Source of the DNA: Streptomyces niveus
GTDB taxonomy: Bacteria; Actinomycetota; Actinomycetes; Streptomycetales; Streptomycetaceae
DNA: 64,000 bases
Direction of reading: 5' to 3'
Assembly: GCF_001723055.1 (NCBI RefSeq)
Contig: NZ_MDCR01000040.1
Span: forward strand, 62,001 to 126,000
A program made the translations under genes and the position numbers. Shown piece by piece: positions 15,394 to 23,276 of the stretch. The stretch's first letter is position 1. Each line of letters opens with the position of its first letter. Below the pieces are notes generated by a model. That model searched no databases. It was not told the origin of the DNA and saw only the letters and a list, made by a program, of their open reading frames with translations.

Positions 15394-16772
15394 TGGGTCG
15401 CCCAGTAGTTGCTGTTGAGCTTGCTGAGCTTGTCGCCGGTCCCGGTCGGGCTGTCCTTCCCCAGCGGGGTGAGGTCGGCGAGGATCTCGCCGGCCCGGTC
15501 CTGGTCGTAGCCCGGCGGGCGGAAGTCGTTGAGGCTCGGGTCGTACGTGGTCTCGGGCGTGCCCTGGAAGCTCTCCATCATCGAGGTGAGGGCGGGGCCG
15601 AGGACCTTGGCGGAGTCGGCGCCCAGCTCGGTGGCGGGCAGGTCGGCCGACTCCTTGGCGAAGTTGGCCGCGACGTCGGTGCCGGAGAGGAACTCCATCC
15701 ACTTCTTGGCGTTCTCGGGCTGTTCGCTGGTGGCCGTGAGGCTCAGTCCGGTCAGCGCGATCGGGCCGAGCGCGCGCTGGGGGATGGCACCGTCCTTGGG
15801 GGCGGGCATCCCGAAGGCGAGTACGTCGTCGGCCTTCATGCCGTTCTGCTGGAGGAAGGCGAGGGTGAAGGTGCCGCCGACGGCGAAGGCCGACTTGCCC
15901 TGGGCGAAGGCCTGGTCGGCCTCGTCGATGGTGAGGGTCTGGCTGCCGGGCATCCAGTACGGGGTGATCTCGTCGTACATGGACAGGACCTTGGTGCCGT
16001 TGGGCGAGCTGAAGTCGCCCGCCTTGTCCTTGCCCCACAGGTCGCTGTAGGCCTCCTTGCCCAACTGCGCGTAGGCCATGGGCTGGAGGACCCAGGTGAG
16101 TCCGGTGGACTTGACCTTGAGGCCGAGGCTGACGCCCCCGGTCTTGGGGTCCTTGTGGTGGGTGGCCTCCAGCGCCGCGAGGAACTCCTCCCAGGTGGCG
16201 GGGGCCTTGGTGATCCCGGCGTCGGCCAGCTTCTGCTTGTTGGCGTAGACGATGCCGAAGGTGCCCGCGCTCAGGGGGACGCTGAACCGCTGGCCCTGCT
16301 CGACCCCCTTGAAGGTGGAGTCCTTGGCCTGCGATTCCTTGAACTTCTGCGCGGTGACGGTGCCCGAGCCCTTGATCGCCTCCTGGAAACGGCCGCTCCA
16401 GGAGTCCGGGATCTGGTCCTGGAGGTCGGCGGCGACACCGGCCGCGCCGAGGACGAAGTCCTCACCGTCGGAGTGGACTTCGAGGACGTCGGGGAGGTTG
16501 CCGGTCTTGGCCGAGCTCTGCACCTTGGTGGTGTAGGCGTCGTCGGGTGTGTACGCCTCGATCGTGACCGTGATGCCGGTTTCCTTCTTGAACTCCTCCG
16601 CCGCCGCGCGCAGGGCGCCGACGTGGGACTGCTTGAACGTCCACATCTCCAGTGAGTCGGAGTCGCTGCCCGAGTCGGACGATCCGCCGCAGGCGGAGAG
16701 GGTGGTCAGTGTGAGCGCGGTGGTCGCGGCCAGAGCCACGAGCCGGACATTCCGCGCGAATGGTATGCGCAT
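15390..16772 (-). CDS. Sugar ABC transporter substrate-binding lipoprotein
   Basis: A 460-residue cluster-B (MalE-like) binding protein. A signal peptide ends in the lipobox LTTLSAC (Cys about residue 28), followed by a Ser/Asp/Gly linker. The mature part has LEMWTFKQSHVGALRAAAEEFKKETGI, VPLSAGTFGIVYANKQKLADAGI and ALGPIALTGLSLTATSEQPENAKKWMEFL. It is first in the operon and would hand a mono- or oligosaccharide to the two permeases. The divergent IclR regulator suggests sugar-acid or sugar control. Ligand unknown; the neighbouring alpha-mannosidase relative and GH71/99-like gene make mannose-containing glycans a possibility. Confidence 0.93.
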   Translation of the reverse strand: MRIPFARNVRLVALAATTALTLTTLSACGGSSDSGSDSDSLEMWTFKQSHVGALRAAAEEFKKETGITVTIEAYTPDDAYTTKVQSSAKTGNLPDVLEVHSDGEDFVLGAAGVAADLQDQIPDSWSGRFQEAIKGSGTVTAQKFKESQAKDSTFKGVEQGQRFSVPLSAGTFGIVYANKQKLADAGITKAPATWEEFLAALEATHHKDPKTGGVSLGLKVKSTGLTWVLQPMAYAQLGKEAYSDLWGKDKAGDFSSPNGTKVLSMYDEITPYWMPGSQTLTIDEADQAFAQGKSAFAVGGTFTLAFLQQNGMKADDVLAFGMPAPKDGAIPQRALGPIALTGLSLTATSEQPENAKKWMEFLSGTDVAANFAKESADLPATELGADSAKVLGPALTSMMESFQGTPETTYDPSLNDFRPPGYDQDRAGEILADLTPLGKDSPTGTGDKLSKLNSNYWATQ

Positions 16773-16794
16773 GGCCCCTACCTAGGATTCAACC

Positions 16795-16829
16795 GTTCAG
16801 ATAACCGAATGACGTTGGAGTGACTGAAC
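16795..16829. promoter_or_regulatory. Divergent control region between sugar operon and IclR gene
   Basis: The 148-bp gap between the divergent genes is AT-richer than its surroundings and contains GTTCAG (16795-16800) and CTGAAC (16824-16829) as an exact inverted repeat with a 23-nt spacer, plus CAAC/GTTG half-sites inside it. It lies close to the binding-protein start and is a candidate IclR operator. No promoter hexamers could be assigned with confidence. Confidence 0.4.
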
Positions 16830-16920
16830 TTATGGTTGCGGTGATATAGCGTCAAGACGCACGTCGAGAATCGTGCTGACCGGTTCGCCGAGGGGCGCCG
16901 GTGCTGGGAGCGGAGGTTCC

Positions 16921-17715
16921 GTGGAATCGGTGGCAGCGGCAGCGCGAGGGCGTAAGCCCGATGAGGTCAAGTCGGCGGCGCGGGTGCTGGAGGTGCTCGA
17001 ACTGCTCGGCACCGAGGGCGCCCGGCTCTCGCTCGCCGAGATGGCGAGCGCGATGGCGGTGCCGAAAAGCAGCCTGCACGCGATCCTGCGGACGATGGAG
17101 GCGCGGCGCTGGGTCGACCTGGACGCCTCGGGCACCCGCTACAGCCTCGGCCTCAAGGCCCTGCTGACGGGCACCGCCTATCTGGAGGGCGACGACGTCG
17201 CGAGCCTCGCCGGGCCGGTCCTGGACGCGCTCGCCGAGGAGACCGGCGAGTCGGTACACCTGGGCAGGCTGGACGGGACCGACGTCGTCTACCTGGCCAA
17301 ACGCGAGTCACGGCACGCGCTGCGGATGTACTCGGCGGTGGGCCGCCGACTGCCGGCGCACGCGACGGCCCTCGGCAAGGCGATGCTGTCGCAGTACGAC
17401 GCGGCCGAGGTGCAGCGCCGGCTGGACTGGCCGCTGGCCCGGCTCACCCCCGACACCGTGACCGACCCCGACGAGCTGATCCGCCAGCTCGCCGAGGCCA
17501 GGCTCCAGGGCTGGGCGATGGACGACGGCGAGAACTCCGTGGACATCCGCTGTGTGGCCGTGGCGCTGGGCACCGGTCACGGCGCCGGCGACGCCATCAG
17601 CTGCTCCGCCCCCAAGAGCCGGATGGACGACGCCCGGGTGCGGGAGATCGCCGGGGCCGTCACGGAGGCCGCGCACGCGCTGGGGACACTCCTCAAACGG
17701 CTCGGGCAGCACTGA
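16921..17715 (+). CDS. IclR-family transcriptional regulator
   Basis: A 264-residue IclR protein. The N-terminal winged helix (about 15-75) reads VKSAARVLEVLELLGTEGARLSLAEMASAMAVPKSSLHAILRTM. The effector domain contains ETGESVHLGRLDGTDVVYLAKRES, LPAHATALGKAMLSQ and GWAMDDGENSVDIRCVAV, typical small-molecule-binding blocks. GTG 16921 was chosen because GGAGG lies just upstream. It is divergent from the sugar ABC operon, which it probably controls, and is followed after 104 bp by the ManD-like dehydratase gene, which may be a second target. Confidence 0.93.
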   Translation: MESVAAAARGRKPDEVKSAARVLEVLELLGTEGARLSLAEMASAMAVPKSSLHAILRTMEARRWVDLDASGTRYSLGLKALLTGTAYLEGDDVASLAGPVLDALAEETGESVHLGRLDGTDVVYLAKRESRHALRMYSAVGRRLPAHATALGKAMLSQYDAAEVQRRLDWPLARLTPDTVTDPDELIRQLAEARLQGWAMDDGENSVDIRCVAVALGTGHGAGDAISCSAPKSRMDDARVREIAGAVTEAAHALGTLLKRLGQH

Positions 17716-17745
17716 AGACTGCTCGACCCATATTTGGTAGAGTCA

Positions 17746-17775
17746 TTGACAAATTAAGAGCGCTCTCTCTACGTT
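17746..17775 (+). promoter_or_regulatory. Promoter with LacI-type palindrome in its spacer
   Basis: TTGACA (17746-17751) and TACGTT (17770-17775) are 18 nt apart, a good vegetative promoter for the dehydratase gene. The spacer contains the palindrome AGAGCGCTCT (17757-17766), which has the central GCGC of Streptomyces LacI/GalR sugar operators such as the CebR box. A repressor bound there would exclude RNA polymerase. No LacI-family gene lies in the window, so the regulator would act from elsewhere. Confidence 0.65.
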
Positions 17776-17777
17776 CG

Positions 17778-17802
17778 GATAGCAGTACATCATCCTGCTA
17801 TC
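17778..17802 (+). promoter_or_regulatory. Inverted repeat in the 5' leader of the dehydratase gene
   Basis: GATAGCAG (17778-17785) and CTGCTATC (17795-17802) are exact 8-bp arms with a 9-nt spacer, between the -10 and the GGAG Shine-Dalgarno. It could be a second operator, for example for the IclR protein, or an mRNA hairpin. Confidence 0.5.
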
Positions 17803-17819
17803 TGTACGCTGGAGTTCGA

Positions 17820-19106
17820 ATGGCTCAGCCTGATGCCCGCTCCGACATCCTCGCCCCCGCTCCCTGGGTCGAGGAACGCGGTGCGAAGATCCGCATCACG
17901 GCCGTCTCCACCTTCCTCACCGCCCCGCACGGCTGCCCCCACCTCGTCGTCCGCGTCGAGACCAACGAACCGGGGCTCTACGGTCTCGGCTGCGCCAGCG
18001 ACCCGCAGCGCACCCTCGCCGTACGGTCCGTGCTGGACGACTATCTGGCCCCGATGCTGATCGGGCGCGATCCCGACGACATCGACGACATCCACCGGCT
18101 GCTCCTCAACAGCGCCTACTGGAGGGGCGGTTCGGTGACCGGCAACGCGCTCGGCGGGATCGACGTCGCCCTGTGGGACCTCAAGGCCAAGCGCCTCGGC
18201 GCACCGCTGTACTCGCTGTTCGGCGGCCGGGTCCGTACCCACGCCGAGGCCTACACCCATGTCAGCGGCGCCGGCGCCGACGAGATCGCAGACAAGGTCG
18301 TGGCGGCGCGGGAGCGCGGCTACCGCCATGTCCGGGTCCAGGCGTCCGTGCCCGGCTCCGACACCTACGGCACCGCCGCCACGGCCGCCACCGACGCCCA
18401 CGCGCTGCGCACCCGCTCGGTGCCGTGGGACTCCGCCGCGTACGTACGGACCGTGCCGCGCGTCCTGACCGCCGTACGCGAACGGGTGGGCGACGAGGTC
18501 GAGTTGCTGCACGACGCGCACGAGCGGCTCGACCCCCGGCAGGCGCGGGACTTCCTGCGCCGGGTCGAGGACGCCGGGCTGTACTTCGTGGAGGATCTGC
18601 TCGCCCCGGAGGACGCGCGCCACTTCGCGGCCCTGCGCGCCGCCTCCCCCGTACCACTGGCCGTGGGTGAACTCTTCCACGACGTCGGCCAGTTCCTGCC
18701 ACTGCTCGATGGACCCGACATCGACTTCGCCCGGATCCGGGTCCCGACGCTGGGCGGCCTCACCCCGGCCCGCAAGCTCGCCGCCTACTGCGAGTTGCGC
18801 GGCGTACGGCTCGCGCCGCACGGTCCCGCCGACGTCAGCCCCGTCGCGCAGGCCGCCACGCTCGCCATGAACATCAGCAGCCACGCCTTCGGCGTGCAGG
18901 AAGCTGCCGTGTTCAAGCCCGCCGTGCTCGACGTCTTCCCCGGTACGGTCGTCGCGCACGACGGCGCGCTGTCCCCGCACGAGGCCCCCGGTCACGGTGT
19001 CGACTTCGACGAGGCGGCGGCGCGCAGACATCCGGTGCCCGAGCCGCTGGAACACGACCGCTGGGCCCTGCTGCGCAACACGGACGGGAGCGTGCAACGA
19101 CCATGA
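17820..19106 (+). CDS. Enolase-superfamily sugar-acid dehydratase (ManD/RspA-like)
   Basis: A 428-residue mandelate racemase/muconate lactonising enzyme-type protein. The capping domain (KIRITAVSTFLTAPHGCPHLVVRVET) is followed by a TIM barrel with the metal-ligand blocks LLHDAHERLDP (Asp), YFVEDLLAPED (Glu) and LAVGELFHDV (Glu), then LAPHGPADVSPVAQAA and GVQEAAVF. The last blocks and overall length match D-mannonate dehydratase/RspA relatives. The ManD histidine after the third ligand appears replaced (VPTLGGLT), so the substrate may differ. GGAG lies 5 nt before ATG. Its stop overlaps the truncated oxidoreductase start as ATGA. It probably dehydrates a sugar acid in the island's pathway. Confidence 0.88.
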   Translation: MAQPDARSDILAPAPWVEERGAKIRITAVSTFLTAPHGCPHLVVRVETNEPGLYGLGCASDPQRTLAVRSVLDDYLAPMLIGRDPDDIDDIHRLLLNSAYWRGGSVTGNALGGIDVALWDLKAKRLGAPLYSLFGGRVRTHAEAYTHVSGAGADEIADKVVAARERGYRHVRVQASVPGSDTYGTAATAATDAHALRTRSVPWDSAAYVRTVPRVLTAVRERVGDEVELLHDAHERLDPRQARDFLRRVEDAGLYFVEDLLAPEDARHFAALRAASPVPLAVGELFHDVGQFLPLLDGPDIDFARIRVPTLGGLTPARKLAAYCELRGVRLAPHGPADVSPVAQAATLAMNISSHAFGVQEAAVFKPAVLDVFPGTVVAHDGALSPHEAPGHGVDFDEAAARRHPVPEPLEHDRWALLRNTDGSVQRP

Positions 19107-19813
19107 CAGCCACTCCGTCGGACGCGCCGTCCGGTCCCGGCTCCGGGCTCGCGGGCCCGAGGGGCGGCCCGGTCGTCGGCGACACCGTGCTGGGTACGGG
19201 TGTGCGGACCGCGCGCCGGGCGGTGGACGACGGGCTCATCGGCGTCCCGGTCGCCGCCTGCGCGTTCATCACCGCCCCCGGGCCGGAACGCCCTTGTCCC
19301 GCCTCCGAGTTGTACGACCGGCCCGGCGGCGGGCCGCTCTTCGACACCGGCCCTCATCACATCTCCGCGCTCGTCCATCTGCTCGGGCCGGTCAGCTGGG
19401 TCGCCGCGACCCCGCCCCCACCGAGGGCCGGCGAACGCTTCGAGGCAGGGGCGGACACCCAGGTCACCGGACTCCTGGAACACGAGGGCGGCGCGCTGAC
19501 GACGCTCGTCATCAACTCGGGCGACCGCGAGGGGCGGCTGCCGCACATCGAGGTGCACGGCACCGAGGGCTCACTCTCCCTGCCCGACCCCGACGGCTCC
19601 GACGGGCCGGTGGAACTGCACCGGGCCGGTGGCACGTGGGAGCCGCTTCCGGTGTCGCGCGCCTCGGGCGGCTGCCGGAGCGACGGGCGGGCGCCGGGCG
19701 AACTCGCCCGCCATGTTCTCGACGTGATGCTGACACTGCCCGACGCGGCACGCGACGGCGTCTGGCTGCCGGTGCGCGGCGATCGCGCGAGGCCGGAGGC
19801 CGTACGGCCGTAG
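19103..19813 (+). pseudogene. Gfo/Idh/MocA oxidoreductase lacking the NAD-binding domain
   Basis: The 236-residue product aligns only with the C-terminal half of Gfo/Idh/MocA sugar dehydrogenases: DTVLGTGVRTARRAVDDGLIG, then ELYDRPGGGPLFDTGPHHISALVHLLGPV, then IEVHGTEGSLSLPDPD and GELARHVLDVM. The first ~130 residues, with the GxGxxG Rossmann fold and the EKP motif, are absent and replaced by about 24 Gly/Pro/Ser-rich residues; a further block (usually RGxGVADMA) also looks lost. Without the nucleotide domain it cannot work as a dehydrogenase. It remains in frame and coupled to the dehydratase (ATGA), so it could be a decaying gene or a sugar-binding remnant. Confidence 0.75.
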
Positions 19814-19851
19814 CCCCGGCGCGGGGCCCCGAGCGCCCCCACCCCCCACAC

Positions 19852-19885
19852 GAACGGCAGGAAGGCGGCGGCCTTCCTGCCGTTC
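19852..19885 (+). terminator. Terminator after the truncated oxidoreductase
   Basis: A 15-bp perfect inverted repeat (19852-19866 with 19871-19885) with a 4-nt loop, followed by ttcac. It separates the dehydratase/oxidoreductase unit from the mannosidase-like gene. Confidence 0.85.
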
Positions 19886-20008
19886 TTCACTCCCCGATTC
19901 GTCAGGCCAATTAATGTCCAGGAGGGGAACTTTACGGGCGGGAATTCGGCTGACAATTCAATCACGAAGCCCCTACCACCAGGAATGCAGAAGTAATCGG
20001 AACAGGCG

Positions 20009-20038
20009 TTGACTTGATAACACTCTTGGTTTTACATG
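20009..20038 (+). promoter_or_regulatory. Probable promoter of the mannosidase-like/ROK pair
   Basis: TTGACT (20009-20014) is followed 17-18 nt later by TTACAT/TACATG (20032-20038) in an AT-rich stretch, about 30 nt before the ATG at 20070. The rest of the 19886-20069 gap is AT-rich with no further element recognised. Confidence 0.5.
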
Positions 20039-20069
20039 GCGGTTACCGGCAGGACAGGAAGGGCCGCCC

Positions 20070-23000
20070 ATGCATGACCGAAGGAAGTCCGGAGAGGCGC
20101 GAACAGCCCATTTCCTCGATCATCGGCTGCGCCCCGCGCTGTACACCGCGCGGCTCCCGATGGAGGTCGGGGCCTGGCACATCCCGGGCGAGCCGGTGCC
20201 CGTCGACGTGGCGCTCCGTGCCGGGTACGCGCCGTTCGTCGTCGGCGAGAGGTGGGGCGGCGGCCCGTGGTCGACCAGCTGGTTCCGCTTCACCGCCGAG
20301 GTGCCCGAGCGCTGGGCGGGCCGCCGGGTGGAGGCCGTGATCGACCTCGGCGGCGGCCGGGCCGAGGGGCTGGTCCACGACGAGCACGGCACGCCGCTCC
20401 AGGGCCTGTACCCGCACGACCAGGCCGTGACCGTCGCGGCGCAGGCGCGGGGCGGCGAGCCCGTACGGCTGCTCGTGGAGGCGGCGGCCAATCCGTTGAT
20501 CGACGCGGCCACCGGGGCGGGGGCGCACTTCGGCGACCCGGTGACCGCCGGCGACGAACCTCTCCACCAGTTGCTCCGCGCGGATCTCGCCGTACGCGAC
20601 GAGAACATCTGGCAGCTCATCCATGACATCGATGTCCTGCACAGCTTGATGCGCGCGCTGCCCGCCGAGCTGCCGCGCCGCCACGAGATCCTGCGGGCAC
20701 TGGACCGGGCCGTCGCCGCCGTCGACCCCCGTGACATCCCGGGGACGGCCGCCGGCGCGCGGGACGTCCTGGCACCGGTGCTGGCCCGCCGGGCGTACGA
20801 GTCCGCGCACACCGTCGCCGCCGTCGGGCACGCGCGCTCCGGCTCCGCCCGGCTGCGGCCGATGCGCGAGAGCGTCCGCGCGAGTGCCCGCGCCTTCAGC
20901 AGCATGGCGGCGCTCAGCGAGGAGTATCCGGAGTTGGTGTTCGCGGCGCCGCAGGCGCAGCGGCACGCCTGGATGAAGGACCAGCACCCGCATGTGTTCG
21001 AGCGGATACGCAAGGCCGTCGCGCGGGGCAACTGGGCGCCCGTGGGCGGCATGTGGGTGGAGCCGGACGCGAATCTGCCCGGCGGGGAGTCGCTGGCACG
21101 GCAGTTCGCGCTCGGACGGCGCTTCTACCGCGAAGAGCTGGGCGTGGACTGCGACGGCGTCTGGCTGCCGGGACCCGGCGGCATGAGCGCCGCCCTGCCG
21201 CAACTCGCCGTGCTGGCGGGGGCACGCTGGCTCCTCGGCCACACGCCCGCCGAACACGACACCGACTCCCTTCCGCACCACACGTTCTGGTGGGAGGGCC
21301 CCGACGGCAGCCGGATCTTCACGCACTGCCCGCCCGCCGGTCCGCACCACGCGGCGCTCACGGGGCCCGAGTTGGCGGACGCGGTCGCGGCGTACGCGGA
21401 CAAGGGCGGCGGCAGCCGCTCGCTGATGCCCTTCGGCCGGCGGCCGGGTGCGCCCGACGGCACGGACCACCACGGCACGGACCACGACGACGCTGCCGGC
21501 GAGGGCGCGGACGACGAAGGCGCGGGACCCACCCGCGAGACGCTGGAACGCGCCCGCAGACTGGCCGACCTGGAGGGTTCGCCCCGCGTCGGGATCCAGC
21601 ACCCCGCGCACTTCTTCCGGGACGCGCTGGCGGAGTACCCGCACGCCCCGGTGTGGCGCGGCGAGCTGTCCACGCGGACGCACCACGGCTCGTACACGAG
21701 CCAGGCCCGCACGAAGCGCGGCAACCGCCGAAGCGAATCCCTGCTGCGCGAGGCCGAGTTGTGGTCGGCGACGGCGGCCGTACGGGACGGGGTGCCCTAC
21801 CCGTACGAGGAACTGGACGCCTTGTGGAAGCGCGTCCTGCTCCACCAGAGCCGGGACATCCTGTCGGGCGGCGCCATCGCCTGGGTGCACGAGGAGGCCG
21901 AGCAGGCGTACCGCACGGTCCACCGCAGGCTGGAGGGCCTGATCCGGCGGGCGGCGGGCGGCCCGGACGGGGTGACGGTCCTCAACGCCGGTCCGCGCGC
22001 CCGCCGCGAGGTGGTCGTGCTCGACCAGGACGGGCCGACCGGAGCGGGCGTGGCGGACGCGGGCCAGCCGCTGTCCGACGGACGGCTCGCCGTGCTTGCC
22101 GAGGCACCCGCGCTCGGCCGGGGCCCGGCCGGACTGCCGCTCGGCGGCACGGCGCCGGTGTCCGTCACCGCCGCCGATCCCGCGCTCGGCGGCGGGCACC
22201 TGCTGGACAACGGACTGCTGCGGATCCACATCGACGCGGCGGGGCTCGTACGCTCCGCGCTCGACCTGACGGTGGACCGCGAGGCCATCGCGCCCGGCGG
22301 GGCGGGGAATCTGCTCCAACTGCACCGGGACGACCCGGCGTTGTGGAGCGCGACCGGGCTCGACGCACCGCGACGCGACGCGCACGGTGGCACGCACCGC
22401 GATCTGGACGTCGCGTCGTCGGTCGAAGTGACCGACAGCGGACCGCTGTTGGCGCGGATACGGGTGGAGCGCGGCACCGGCAGGTCCACCATCACGCAGT
22501 GGCTGACGCTGACGGCGGGCAGCCGTGCGCTGAACATCGACACCGACGTCGACTGGCGCGAACAGGACACACTGCTCAAGGCCGCCTGGCCGCTGGACGT
22601 ACACGCCGAGAACAGCCGCGCCGAGATCCAGTACGGCCATGCCGAGCGCCCCACGCACGAGAACACCGGCCGGGACGCGGCCCGTTACGAGCAGTGGGCG
22701 CATCGCTGGATCCAGGTCGGCGAGCACGGCTGGGGCGTGGCGCTCGCCTCGGACGCGTCGTACGGCTACGACGTCTCGCGCCTCACCCGCGCGGACCGCG
22801 GGACCACCACGCTCGTACGGCTGTCGCTGCTGCGTGCCGCGCACAGCCCCGACCCGCACGCCGACCGCGGGCCGCAGCACTTCCGGCACACGCTGCGCCC
22901 CGGCGCCGATGTCGCCGACGCGATCTCGGAGGGTTACGCCCTCAACCTCCCGCTGCGTGCGGGGCCGGCGGCCGGGCCGGTGGAGCCGCTGGTGAGCGTG

Positions 23001-23276
23001 GACGACCCGGCCGTGGTGGTCGAGGCGGTGAAGCTCGCCGACGACCGGTCGGGCGATGTGGTGGTGCGGCTGTACGAGTCGCGCGGCGGCCGGGCCCGTA
23101 CGACGCTGACCGCCGGATTCCCCGTCACCGCCGTGCGCGAGACGGACCTCCTGGAGGACACGCTCACCGTGCGCGCGCACACCGGCCGGTCCGTGGCGCT
23201 GACGCTGCGGCCCTGCCAGATCCTGACGCTGCGGCTGGTGCGCGGGGCGGGCCCGGAGGAGGTCCCGGGTGTCTGA
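20070..23276 (+). CDS. GH38 alpha-mannosidase homologue with the active site lost (pseudoenzyme)
   Basis: A 1068-residue protein clearly built as a bacterial GH38 alpha-mannosidase: DLAVRDENIWQLIHDIDVL, GGMWVEPDANLPGGESLARQ, LPHHTFWWEGPDGSRIFTH, SQARTKRGNRRSESLLREAE and YPYEELDALWKRVLLHQ are in family order. Yet the remembered catalytic blocks are all altered. GHAHIDSAWLWP reads GHARSGSARLRP (zinc His/Asp gone), WLPDxFG reads WLPGPGG (nucleophile Asp to Gly), the GxGDGGGGPT loop is replaced by a ~30-residue His/Asp-rich insert, and HQFHDILPG reads HQSRDILSG (zinc His to Arg). The 3.2-kb frame is uninterrupted and its end overlaps the ROK start by 8 nt. It is probably not a hydrolase; a glycan-binding or regulatory role is inference. 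Confidence 0.85.
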   Translation: MHDRRKSGEARTAHFLDHRLRPALYTARLPMEVGAWHIPGEPVPVDVALRAGYAPFVVGERWGGGPWSTSWFRFTAEVPERWAGRRVEAVIDLGGGRAEGLVHDEHGTPLQGLYPHDQAVTVAAQARGGEPVRLLVEAAANPLIDAATGAGAHFGDPVTAGDEPLHQLLRADLAVRDENIWQLIHDIDVLHSLMRALPAELPRRHEILRALDRAVAAVDPRDIPGTAAGARDVLAPVLARRAYESAHTVAAVGHARSGSARLRPMRESVRASARAFSSMAALSEEYPELVFAAPQAQRHAWMKDQHPHVFERIRKAVARGNWAPVGGMWVEPDANLPGGESLARQFALGRRFYREELGVDCDGVWLPGPGGMSAALPQLAVLAGARWLLGHTPAEHDTDSLPHHTFWWEGPDGSRIFTHCPPAGPHHAALTGPELADAVAAYADKGGGSRSLMPFGRRPGAPDGTDHHGTDHDDAAGEGADDEGAGPTRETLERARRLADLEGSPRVGIQHPAHFFRDALAEYPHAPVWRGELSTRTHHGSYTSQARTKRGNRRSESLLREAELWSATAAVRDGVPYPYEELDALWKRVLLHQSRDILSGGAIAWVHEEAEQAYRTVHRRLEGLIRRAAGGPDGVTVLNAGPRARREVVVLDQDGPTGAGVADAGQPLSDGRLAVLAEAPALGRGPAGLPLGGTAPVSVTAADPALGGGHLLDNGLLRIHIDAAGLVRSALDLTVDREAIAPGGAGNLLQLHRDDPALWSATGLDAPRRDAHGGTHRDLDVASSVEVTDSGPLLARIRVERGTGRSTITQWLTLTAGSRALNIDTDVDWREQDTLLKAAWPLDVHAENSRAEIQYGHAERPTHENTGRDAARYEQWAHRWIQVGEHGWGVALASDASYGYDVSRLTRADRGTTTLVRLSLLRAAHSPDPHADRGPQHFRHTLRPGADVADAISEGYALNLPLRAGPAAGPVEPLVSVDDPAVVVEAVKLADDRSGDVVVRLYESRGGRARTTLTAGFPVTAVRETDLLEDTLTVRAHTGRSVALTLRPCQILTLRLVRGAGPEEVPGV

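Noticed and set aside
14371..16038. 555-codon minus-strand frame upstream of the MalF-type permease
   Set aside because: The N-terminal ~215 residues are the solute-binding gene read in the wrong frame. The permease starts at GTG 15393 in a GTGA overlap.
15273..16655. 460-codon plus-strand frame opposite the solute-binding protein
   Set aside because: Gly/Glu/Leu-rich shadow of a certain gene with lipobox and family motifs on the minus strand.
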